Assembly (NCBI GenBank): GCA_026874595.1 | Contig: CM049309.1 | Coordinates: 21,993,033-22,057,032 of the forward strand | Length of the DNA: 64,000 nt | DNA from: Sipunculus nudus | Taxonomy: Eukaryota > Annelida > Sipuncula > Golfingiida > Sipunculidae | Direction: 5' to 3' | In this document: positions 13,341 through 23,623 of the stretch, in pieces | Layout: every line of letters starts with the position of its first letter | How positions within the stretch are numbered: position 1 is the stretch's first letter | Made by a program: the position numbers and the translations under genes | The notes under the pieces: generated by a model | Told to the model about the DNA's origin: nothing | The model's input: the letters and a program-made list of their open reading frames with translations, nothing else | Database searches by the model: none

Positions 13341-14279
13341 AGTAAAAAATTATTTGTACATATCGTATTCTGAGAGTATCCCACTAAAAAATCTATATTT
13401 TCTTTTAACTTTTATAATAAAAAATGAGCCAACGTTCAATATCTCAGTAAATATATCTCCCAAACTGCGGTAAAAAGCCCGGTATACCGGGTTTATCAGC
13501 TAGTCCCTGATAATGTCATTTCGCACTGGCAGGGTAAAGGTATGCAAATCTTGTTGAAGGGAAGTATCCAGATCTAAAGATGTTTGGAAACTGAAAATAT
13601 ACTGTGATTTAACAATGTTGCTAAATCAAGTTTTCTCTCGTTCCAGGAGTTTTGTTAAATTAGATGTGATATCACAAGTCTTGGTAGGCCCTAATGAAAG
13701 GAGTAATAGCCTTTCTTTCCTTTATTTAGCTGCAAAATAGCTGTATTCCTATATTCTGTACTTATACATGGACCATTTATAAGATGGCATAAATTAATGG
13801 AAGTAAATAACCTTAATTGTATCCCTAGACAAAGTCGGGATACTATGGTTTCACGACGGTCCCGCCGCCACCGCCGCCACCGCAGAAAAACCTTGTGAGC
13901 GGGATAACTCAAAAAATATTTCACTGATCTTTTTCAAACTTTACATTTGTATAGATATAGGTAAGAGGAAGAAGCCTTTTCAAAATGGGGTCATGACCTA
14001 TGCTAGGAGAGTGACCTTGACCTTGAATAGGTCCATTTTTGCTGAAAATAACACAAATTCTTAAATATCTCAAGTAAGGTTGCATGGACTGGTCCAAAAA
14101 TCAAGGTGACCAAAGATCTTGGATAGCCTTGTGATATACTGGAAACTGGTGGCGCCATCTATTATCCTTTTCTTGTTTTTAGCTCAGCTGACTGAAAGTC
14201 ATCTGAGCTATAGCGATCACTCTTTGTCCGTCGTCCGTCTGTCCGTCTGTCCGTCCGTTAACCAGGCACAAATTGTAAC

Positions 14280-16237
14280 CGCTGGACCTAGAACCTTGTA
14301 ACTTGGGATTCTGAGAGGTCCATAAAAAATCTCCTTGGAAACCAGAAATTAGGTCTCTGTTACCCATATCCTTCGAGCTATGTGGCCCCAAAGTACCCCC
14401 CAGAAAAGTCAAAAATTTCATACAAAAACTTCAATATCTCATTAACTACTCGACTGATGGTCATGATTTTTGGCATACATGTTGATCATGAGATGTTACA
14501 TCACTTCCTGCAGACTGGTGGCGCCACCTGTATTTTTCGATTTTTTACGATTTTTTTTCTCTATTTTTGAGACCTTTGAGGATGCTGTCATCTGTTAGCG
14601 TGGCACAAATCGTAACGACTGGACCTATCATCTTTATTTTTGACACACTGAGAGACCTATGAAAAGTCTCCATGGAAACCAGAAATTAGGTCTCTGTTAC
14701 CCATATCCTTTGAGCTATGGGGCCCCAAAGTACCCCCCAGAATAGTAAAAAATTTCATACAAAAACTTCAATATCTCAATTACTACATGATAACATCACT
14801 GATGGTCTTCATTTTTGGCATACATATTGATCATGAGATGTTCGATCAGTTCCTGCAGACTGGTGGCGCCACCTGTACTGTTTGATTTTTTACGATTTTT
14901 TCCTCTAATTTTGAGACCTTTGAGGATGCTGTCATCTGTTAGCGTGGCACAAATCGTAACGACTGGACCTAGAATCTTCATTTTCGACACACTGAGAGAC
15001 CTATGAAAAGTCTCCATGGAAACCAGAAATTAGGTCTCTGTTACCCATATCCTTTGAGCTATGGGGCCCAAAATTACCCCCCAGAATAGTCAAAAATTTC
15101 ATACAAAAACTTCAATATCTCATTAACTACATCACTGATGGTCATGATTTTCGACATACATATTGATCATGAGATGTTTCATCAGTTTGTGCAGACTGGT
15201 GGCGCCACCTGTATTTTTCAATGTTCACGAATTGTTTTCTCCATTTTTGAGACCTTTAAGGATGTAGTTATCTGTCAACAGGGTACAAATCGTAACGACT
15301 GGACCTAGAATCTTCGTTCTTGACACACAGGGAGACCCATGATAAGTCTCCATGGAAACCTGAAATTTGGTCTCTGTTACCCATATCCTTTGAGCTATGG
15401 CACTCCAAAGTACAGCTCAGAATAATGGAAAATTTGATACAAAAGCTAAAGTATCTGAACAACTAATGCAGAGATAACCATAATTGTTTGCATGGATATT
15501 GATCATGGAGTGTTTCATAAGTTTCTGCAGACTGGTGGCACCACCTGTATTTGTTCGGGTTTTTTTACGAAATTTTTCTGTATTTTTGAGACCTTTAAAG
15601 ATATGAACATCTGTTAACAGGGCACAAATCATAAAAACTGGACCAAGAATCTTCATTCTTGACACACAGGGAGACCCATGAAAAGTCTCCATGGAAACTT
15701 GAAATTAGGTCTCTGTTACCCATATTCTTAAGCTGTATGGGTCCAAAATACCCCCCCCCCCAGAATAATGGAAAATTTGATACAAAAACTGCAGTATTTC
15801 AATAACTAAAACACTGATGGTCATGATTTTCGGCATACATATTGATCATGAGCTGTTCCATCAGTTTCTGCAGACTGGGTGTGCCACCTCTATTTTTTTT
15901 CAAATTTTTACGAATTTTTTTTCTTTTTTTTTGAGACCTTTAAAGATGTGGTTATCTGTCAACAGGGTACAAATCGCAACAACTGGACCTAGAATCTTCA
16001 TTCTTGTCATGCAAGGAGGCCCATTAAAGGTGCCTGTGGAAACTTGAAATTAGGTCTCTGTTACCCATATCCTTTAAGCTATAGGACTCCGAAGTATCCC
16101 TCAGAATAATGGACAATTTGATACAAAAACTGAAGTATCTAAACAACTAATGCAGAGATCACCATGATTTACTGCATGGATATTGACCATTAAGTGTTTT
16201 TATTAGTTTCTGCAGACTGGTGGAGCCACCTGTATTT
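14280..16237 (+). repeat. Tandem ~340-bp monomers inside F2 copy A
   Basis: Six monomers are marked by the palindrome-bearing segment CAGACTGGTGGCGCCACCTG at about 14513, 14858, 15194, 15529 (one mismatch), 15872 (degraded) and 16210 (one mismatch). Spacings are about 335-345 bp. Each also has ATTTTTGAGACCTTT, AACGACTGGACCTAGAATCT and TTAGGTCTCTGTTACCCATA. Apparent frames on both strands (for example 14815-15006 and 15417-15692) are the same monomer read repeatedly and have no domain I recognise. Confidence 0.85.
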
Positions 16238-17412
16238 TTGTATCTGCCAAAACGAAGTTTTGCGGATAATATGTTTTTGACCGAGTTCCTCCGCCGCGGC
16301 GGCGTTCGTTTCCAGAGAGCTCCTTGGAGACTAATGGACCGATTTTTCCCAAACTTACACCTATTATTTGGTCACATGTGAACTGGTGCCTAACCAATTT
16401 GCGTTGACCTCTGACCTTTCCTCTCTATCCAGTGTCCATTTGTGGGTCTGTTTCCACTCATAAACCCTCATATCTCGGGAACCGTTTGACTGATCAGGAA
16501 ATAAAATTGATACAAATGTAGCCCTTGGATTCCTTTATAACATACACAAAAAATGGTGGCGCCACCTGTAACCATGTTTGCACAGTGTCCATCTGTTCAT
16601 CTGCCTTGAGTTAAAATCACTCATATCTCTGCAGTGAATTGACTAATTCACCTGAAATTCGTCATGCGTATACATCCAGGATAGCTTTCTTGATTTTATG
16701 ACAGGTGGCGCCACCTACGTTCACGTTCACGCTGATGACATCCAAGCTTATATCTCGGGAACCGTTTGACCGATCAGGAAATAAAATTGATACAAATGTA
16801 GCCCTTTGATAGCTCTGTAACATACACAAAAAATGGTGGCGCCACCTGTAACAATGTTTGCACAGCGTCTGTCTGTTAGTCTGCCATGACCTAAAATCAC
16901 TCATATCTCTGCAGTGAATTGACTAATTCACCTGAAATTCGTCATGCGTATACATCCAGGATAGCTTTCTTGATTTTATGACAGGTGGTGCCACCTACAT
17001 TCTAGTTAACCCTGCACACATCCAAGCTCATATCTCAGGAACCATTTGACCGATTGGGCCAAAATTGTGCATGTGTTTAGATCTCACATAGGTCTTTATC
17101 ATACACAAAACTGGAGGGGTTACCTGCAAAGATTTTTGCACAGTGTTTGTCTGTTTGTCTGCCATGGGCAAAAATCGCTCATATACATGTAGTGGTTTGA
17201 CTTTTCTGCCTAAAATTTTGCAGGTGTATACAACTTTCACAGCTTTCTGGATTTGTGGTAGGTGGCACAACCTACATACACATTTAGGCTGCAGACATCC
17301 ATCCTAATATGCAACATACCTCACTCTATTTCCCCTTGCCACTCAATCCATGCCTCACTATCCGATTTTGGCAGATACATGTAGTCACTTGTCGGTTACC
17401 CGTATTCTAGTT
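16238..17412 (+). mobile_element. F3 Helitron2-like element inserted in F2 copy A
   Basis: It starts TTGTATCTGCCAAAACGAAG and ends CTAGTT at 17407-17412. The 5' GTATCTGCCAAAA is repeated inverted as TTTTGGCAGATAC at 17367-17379, 27 nt before CTAGTT. F1 shows nearly the same spacing between its inverted motif and CTAGTT. Removing 16238-17412 joins CCTGTATTT to TTAAAAGTTTACACATTTTT and restores the next F2 monomer. The interior has a GC palindrome (CCGCCGCGGCGG, 16291-16302) and three 280-bp tandem units. No coding capacity is visible. It is the youngest layer of a three-deep nest. Confidence 0.75.
16466..17270 (+). repeat. Tandem 280-bp units inside F3
   Basis: TATCTCGGGAACCGTTTGAC starts at 16471 and 16751, and a diverged TATCTCAGGAACCATTTGAC at 17031, a regular 280-bp period. 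Units one and two are nearly identical and unit three is diverged. Units carry GGTGGCGCCACC palindromes (16555, 16704, 16835). Confidence 0.85.
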
Positions 17413-17879
17413 TTAAAAGTTTACACATTTTTCTCTATTTTTGAGATATATAAATACAGACTAAATCTTGGCCTGTTGGTTAATCTGTTTGATGCTTCAG
17501 TTGAATGGGTATATACTACCATTCTGATGATAAAATTTCCTTTTGCGAATCTCTTTCCAGTCAGCTGAGCGTCATGACCCATGGGTCACTTGTTATGCCT
17601 TTTAATACCCCCATAATTGCCACTTGACAGTACTGTAAGCATTATAAGTCAAAAACTAATGGACAGATTTCTCTCATATTATGCACATGTAGAGAGATGG
17701 GTTATGGGATGAGGTCTATTTACATTTGGGTCATGACCCTTACCATGAGAGTGTCCTTGATCTTTTATGTGTCCATATTTGGTGAAAATCACACACCTCA
17801 TATGATATCTCCAGTGTTGATAGCCATATGGAGTTCAAACGTGACTTATGTATGGCCCACCACTAAAGTAAGAACCCTA

Positions 17880-19060
17880 TAGCTTCTAGGGTCATGAGGT
17901 CAAAGGTCAAGGTCACTGGACTCGCATCTTAAAAGATACTGTGGATGCATTTTAAGCCAAACTTTCATCCCAGGTCTTCCATCTTGAATATATAGCTCAC
18001 TTGCCAATAGTGGATGATCCATATCAATTTTGGGGGTCACAAGGTCAAAGGTCAAGGCCACAGGAGCTATCTGTCAAAAAATTAGTTTCTGGGTGATAAT
18101 TCCTGCTTTTATTGATATATTGATTTCAAACTTGACTTGATATATGCCCCATTGAAAAAGCAAGACTCCAATTGATTTTGGGGTCATGAGGTCAAAGGTC
18201 AAGGTCACAGGACACATCTTTAAAAAGATTGTGGATGCATTTTCAGCCAAACATTTCATCTCAGACCTTTCATCCTGCACATATAGTTCATCTGCCAATA
18301 GAGGAAGACCCCTATCAATTTTGAGGTCACAAGGTAAAAGGTGAAGGTCACAGGAACCATCTGTCCAAAAATTAGTTTCTGGATGATAATTCCTGCTTTT
18401 ATTGATGTATGGATTTCAAACTTGACTTGTATATGTCCCTTTGGAAAAGCAAGACCTGAATTGTTTTTAAGGTCATGAGGTCAAAGGTCAAGGTCACAGG
18501 ACACATCTTTAAAAAGATTGTGGATGCATTTTCAGCCAAACAATTCATCTTAGATCTTTCATCTTGCACATATAGTTCACCATCCAAGAGCGGAAGACCC
18601 CTATCAATTTTGAGGTCACAAGGTCAAAGGTGAAGGTCACAGGAGCCATCTGTCCAAAAATTAGTTTCTGGATGATAATTCCTGCTTTTATTGATGTATG
18701 GATTTCAAACTTGACTTGTATATGTCCCATTGGAAAAGCAAGACCTGAATTGTTTTTAAGGTCATGAGGTCAAAGGTCAAGGTCACAGGACATGTGGATG
18801 CATTTTCAGCAAAACATTTCATCTCAGATCTTTCATCTTGCACATATAGTTCACCTGCAAAGAGAGGAAGAACCCTATCAATTTTTAGGTAACAAGGTTA
18901 AAGGTGAAGGTCACAGGAGCCATCTGTCCAAAAATTAGTTTCTGGATGATAATTCCTGCTTTTATTGATGTATGGATTTCAAACTTGACTTGTATATTTC
19001 CCATTGGAAAAGCAAGACCCGAATTGATTTTGGGGTCATGAGGTCAAAGGTCAAGGTCTC
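17880..19060 (+). repeat. AGGTCA-cluster tandem array in F1 (13817 copy)
   Basis: Nine clusters occur at intervals of about 145 bp, starting near 17890, 18033, 18180, 18323, 18470, 18611, 18758, 18886 (degenerate) and 19035. The core is AGGTCAAAGGTCAAGGTCA. Two diverged monomer types alternate, giving a higher-order unit of about 290 bp. Type 1 continues GGACACATCTTTAAAAAGAT. Type 2 continues GGAGCCATCTGTCCAAAAAT. Confidence 0.9.
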
Positions 19061-19258
19061 AGGACACATCTTTAAAAAGATTAAGTTCACAGGATCAACA
19101 TCTTCAAAAAAATTGTGGATTGATAGATGGAAGAAACAATAATTGCTTGCCAAGTGTCAGTATATGCTGCTAAAAATGGGGGCCTATTCTTAAAGGGGGG
19201 GGGGGCGTACTATGTATAGCGATACTCTGGCACCTGCGGTGCTGTGAAATATCTAGTT

Positions 19259-22200
19259 GTAATGTAAGGTCTGGCTACTTGGAAGAAGTGACATCATATG
19301 CTTTTTTGTGGTAATACATATACCCTGTGTGAAACATATTTGTTATACAGTCAAAAGTCCTACCTCTAGAGTCATTAGTTGCTGTGATAAAGACCAAACT
19401 TAGATTAAATCCAAACCAGAGATTTAAAAAAAACGTTTGTATCAACTTTAGTTTGTTGTCAGATATCTCAATAGCATCTCAAAATCTTGCAAACATTTCT
19501 ATATGATACATACAATTAATTTCTTTTTCAGTTAGCTGTACCAATTTATGATCGTATTTATTTTTGTATTGCTTCTTGTCAGAGCCATCAGTAATCATAC
19601 TGAACCTTGCCTGAGCCATGACTATTTATTTTACTTCTTGCAGAGGCATTGGTTATCATTTCAGTACTTCTGCATCAATTCACATATGCAGCCGTATCCC
19701 ACACCTAATGAAAAGCTGCAATGAAAAACTAAAAATTACACCTTAGTTCAGTTTACCTTATTATCAAGACAATTCAGAAGTTTTTCATCATCACTTAACT
19801 GCATCAAGACATAGATAACTTATAAGACTTTTTGTGATTAAAAATATTGATATATTTTCTTTGATTTTTTATGATAAACTTAAAAACAAACATTTCTTCC
19901 AATATTAAGCCCAAATTTAATCGATGATTGATCACTTAACCATGGTCATAAGTGAATATTAACATTTCTCTCTATATAGCCAGTGCTAGTGTTAAAAGTC
20001 ACAAGTGAATGTATTAGTCAACACAAATAAATGAAGGAGGATGGATGATTCAGACGAGTGAATGCCTGTGGACTTGATAGAAAACAGCATCAGCTTTATT
20101 TGTAGTTGCAGCAGTTACTGTTGATTGGAGTGCTTGTCAGTGGGGGCTTGTTCAGTCACATCTACACTTGAGGAAAGACAGAGAGGGGTTTTTCTCATCA
20201 CTTCCTGTCTGAAATCTGTGTCACAGACACACTTATATCCCCTCAGTTACATGCACATTTGGCTGAGTTTCAAACTGCACAGGTTTTATGAAGAAGATGG
20301 AAATCGTTAGAGAAATCTCATTAATGAACCTGTGACCTGAGTGTAGTGCAACCTCCACTTCCATCAGTGATATCTTGTATACAGTCAGTCTCAAGAATAA
20401 AAAAACATACATATTAACTGTAGTCTAAAGCATGGAGATTATGTCATGTACAAAAGATAAATACAGGATAGTTCTTCTGTCTGACAAGTAATTACCAGAA
20501 TAATTTAATGGAGTAGTGCAGAATAGTACAGGTCAAATGTCAAGGGAGCTAAAGTTAGATCAATTGCTATATGTAATATGTAACACTGCCAGCATCACAT
20601 TGGTCTGTCCTCTCTCTGGTTGACAGGTTTAGCCCTTGGCTTGTGTATAGGTATATTGATTACCTGATGGATCAGAACTATTTTTTTATGCCACCTTCTG
20701 TACAAAGAAACCTAAGATTAAATTTCCATTGATTTCAGGGTCATCTTGCCTCAGTGTTTGAATTACTCATTCTCAGTGCCTAAAGATGAATCCTGTAATA
20801 TATTGACAAAAGACTTCAGTTTTGATAAATAAATATTGGGTAAATTGATTTTCAAGATTGTTCATATATTTTCAGGTCTGTAATTATGGTTACCTTATGA
20901 GTTCATTTGTCACATTTATAACCTGATGGACTGACCTATCCAGTTTTCTCATATTTAGACTAGCAGACAAAGTGAACCAGATAAACCACTAAAGGGTTAT
21001 AAAATGAAAATTGTTTCTAATATATGTGATTATTTTGACTGATACTGGCATCATTTCTTATTTTACTACCCAATATATTTAGCACTAACTTTACAGAGGA
21101 GATGTTTCCCCCTACAACACATATATTCTCAGTCATTAATTGTGTGACATATTGGGCTTGTAAACCATGATTGTCTAAGTGGAACAGTACTTGCCTACAA
21201 TAGAAGTTGAGCCATTATAAGATCAGAAGATAAGACATGGCCAACAAGAGACAGGTTGAACAGGTACAGAATAGTTTGGTTCAGTGAGAGGTTACAGTTA
21301 TGAGCCACATCACAAGACCAGTGCTGACAGGAACTCCTCAGTGGTTCTATACAGGTCCACCAAGGCAGGTCTGTACCAACATGTCTGGCATGTCTCGGTG
21401 ACAGTGTAGTTGGTGGTATTTTGACCTAATGTATGTTTCAGGTTACTGTGGTTGCCTTTTTGGGTAAGCACAAGGGTTTCAAAATTCAAGATTTTTGCAA
21501 AATGAAATTATTGCAAAGATTAACCCACTGTGAATAAAAGGCCCCATTGTCAGAGGCAAGTAAAAATCATCAGCCAATAATGAACAGTATTTTTTACTCG
21601 TTAAAAGTCACTTGGGTCCCTGTCCAATCATTGTAATTTTGTGCACATACTATCTAATATTATAAACCCATATAATTGTTGCTTTTGAGTATAATATTGT
21701 ATGGCATGCTTGTAAATATGGAACTACTGCAAAACAATGAAAACAGGGAAAATCATGAACTTTAACCTTCTGCATTTTCCTGGTGCAGTCAACAGTCTCT
21801 GCGAGATTGTGGAAATCTTTGTATTAATGAATGTGAACCAACACAATCTATACCTGATTGTTGATCAGAAGTTCTATTAATCAACAAATACTCATTACAT
21901 GTTGAGCTACCAAGTAATTTAAATTACAATAGATTTTCAATTCCCTGCATGCATCTTGTTTTAGCCAGTTCTATTATAAACTACATTTTCATTTTGATAA
22001 TTCATACTCGGCTTGAATGAAATTATAAATTTTAAAAAGCTCACACCATTTTATTGAGTGGTAGACTAGCTGTAGTTACTGTAGGTATTTCTTTAGGTCT
22101 GTAAGCACAGATATATATGTAGGCACTATTCTTGGAATATTAATGGGTTATCATTCTATCATTCATCGCAAAGATTTTGTCATTTGCTACTGTATGGCAA

Positions 22201-23216
22201 GGTGCAGGTTTCTGCAGTGTTGTTTGTATTTCCCAAATCTTGTGTATTTAGTATCTCATGACTGGCTAGGTCCTTATATAAATTGATCTTTTCATATCAT
22301 ATGCAAGTGTTATCAAGTACATTTTCTTGGTGGGAAAGACATGCATAGAGATCGCCATGGTTCAGACAAGAGGTCCACTCATTGTCTTGTTTTTTTTTTT
22401 TGTTCTAACATCAAAACAAAGATATCACATATTTTTATACTGTTTGCTACCTTTCAGAGCATATATTGTTTACAAAATTGTCTTAAAAGTATCTGAAAGT
22501 TCACTAGCCTCTATTACCAATCAATAGCCCACAATGGCAAAGAATCATTTGAATTAAAAATATATTATGGGGATTCAGATTGCCTCTAAAATTTTATGGA
22601 TTATTCCTTTTGTGTTACCCTAACCCTTCACAAAATTTCATGAGATTCTGTGCAGGACTTTTTGCATGAAGTTGCTGAATGAAATCAATACCCCTGTTTT
22701 GCCTGATTCAAATTAAATAGATAGTACTGTCCTTCTAATTTGTAAACATTGATGGAACAATCAAAGGTCTGCTACATAATAGTGCAAAGCTAGTCTATAA
22801 ACTATATATTTATTTGACTCCAGCAATCTTGTTTCTTTGCAGTTGCTTCAGTGCTTCTTGCTAGAGATTAATGTTTCATGTATCAAGTGTAAACTCAGTC
22901 ACCCGACCTGTACTCATGACAGCCTGCATGTTGTCTGGTACTGCTATTCAGTGTCACCAAATATCACAGAACCATGCACTTATTGACCAGCAATTTTCCA
23001 TGGTGGTATGACAGTTGTTTATCATATTTTTATGGTGAACAATGTAATTTAAAATAAAACCTGTAATTGTGGCCGTTAACTGTTCTACCTCATTTTCTTG
23101 TCTCTGTGATCTTTCTGTGAATATTAACAGGACTATGAGCTTCATTTCTTGTTTTTACATTTAACTGGCAAAGGAAATCTAAAGCAAGAATGATTGGGAA
23201 TCGACTCCTCTTTCAT
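19259..23216 (+). other. Unique intron 1 sequence, nothing recognised
   Basis: AT-rich DNA without a transposon end, tandem repeat, RNA gene or conserved splice-flanked segment that I can identify. Short frames here, such as 20125-20310 and 22327-22527, lack coding character. Confidence 0.5.
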
Positions 23217-23623
23217 TTTTAGCTCAGCTGACTGTAAGTCATCTGAGCTATAGTCGTGGTCCTTTGTCCGTCGTCCGTCCGTTCGTCCGGCCGTCTGGCT
23301 GTTAACAGGGCACGTTTTAAAACTGTTGGACCTACGAATCCAAAACTCTGAATACCATTAGATGTCCCCAAAATCTCCTACCATACCGAAAATTGGGTCA
23401 TTAGAACTTCGTTCCTTCGAGATATTAAGGAAAAACCTCCGTTTTCCATAAAAAAGCAATTGTTACACTTCAAGTCTGCCTAATATCAAAACCACTGATC
23501 TGTTTTTGATCATATTTAGTATTCATATTCTTCCATATATTTTCTGTGCACATACCAAAAATTAGGTCAGTATTGGGTATTATTTTGAAGTTATAGGCCC
23601 AAATATAATGCAATTTTTAGCTC

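Larger units (their letters stand above)
14178..17594 (+). mobile_element. F2 element (copy A) inserted in F1
   Basis: The 5' end TTTAGCTCAGCTGACTGAAA forms a hairpin (arms TAGCTCAG and CTGAGCTA). It is followed by a short CCGT microsatellite (about 14226-14259). The 3' end has inverted TCAGCTGAGCG at 17561, the perfect palindrome TGACCCATGGGTCA at 17574-17587, and CTTGTT at 17589-17594. The interior differs from the 2.6 kb F2 copies. It consists of six tandem monomers of about 340 bp and is itself broken by an F3 element at 16238-17412. Joining its flanks rebuilds the F1 host sequence, so the ends are accurate to a few bases. It is non-autonomous. Confidence 0.75.
13817..19258 (+). mobile_element. 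F1 Helitron2-like element, interrupted copy
   Basis: The copy begins TTGTATCCCTAGACAAAG at 13817 and ends CTAGTT at 19253-19258. Near the 3' end it has a poly-G run and a decayed subterminal inverted motif and hairpin (arms GGCACC and GGTGCT). F1 sequence is split by an F2 element at 14178-17594. The F1 text resumes on the right (ATGCCTTTTAATACCCCC), as in the uninterrupted copy at 36640-36665. Contents in order: GC-rich CCGCCG run (about 13861), GTGACCTTGACCTTGAATAG segment, GGTGGCGCCATC palindrome remnant (about 14148), insertion, AGGTCA array (17880-19060), tail. No coding capacity is seen. Confidence 0.75.

Noticed and set aside
15417-15692. Overlapping 60-90-codon frames on both strands in the 340-bp monomers of F2 copy A
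   Set aside because: The same monomer is read in successive copies with frameshifts between units. There is no conserved domain and no splice context.
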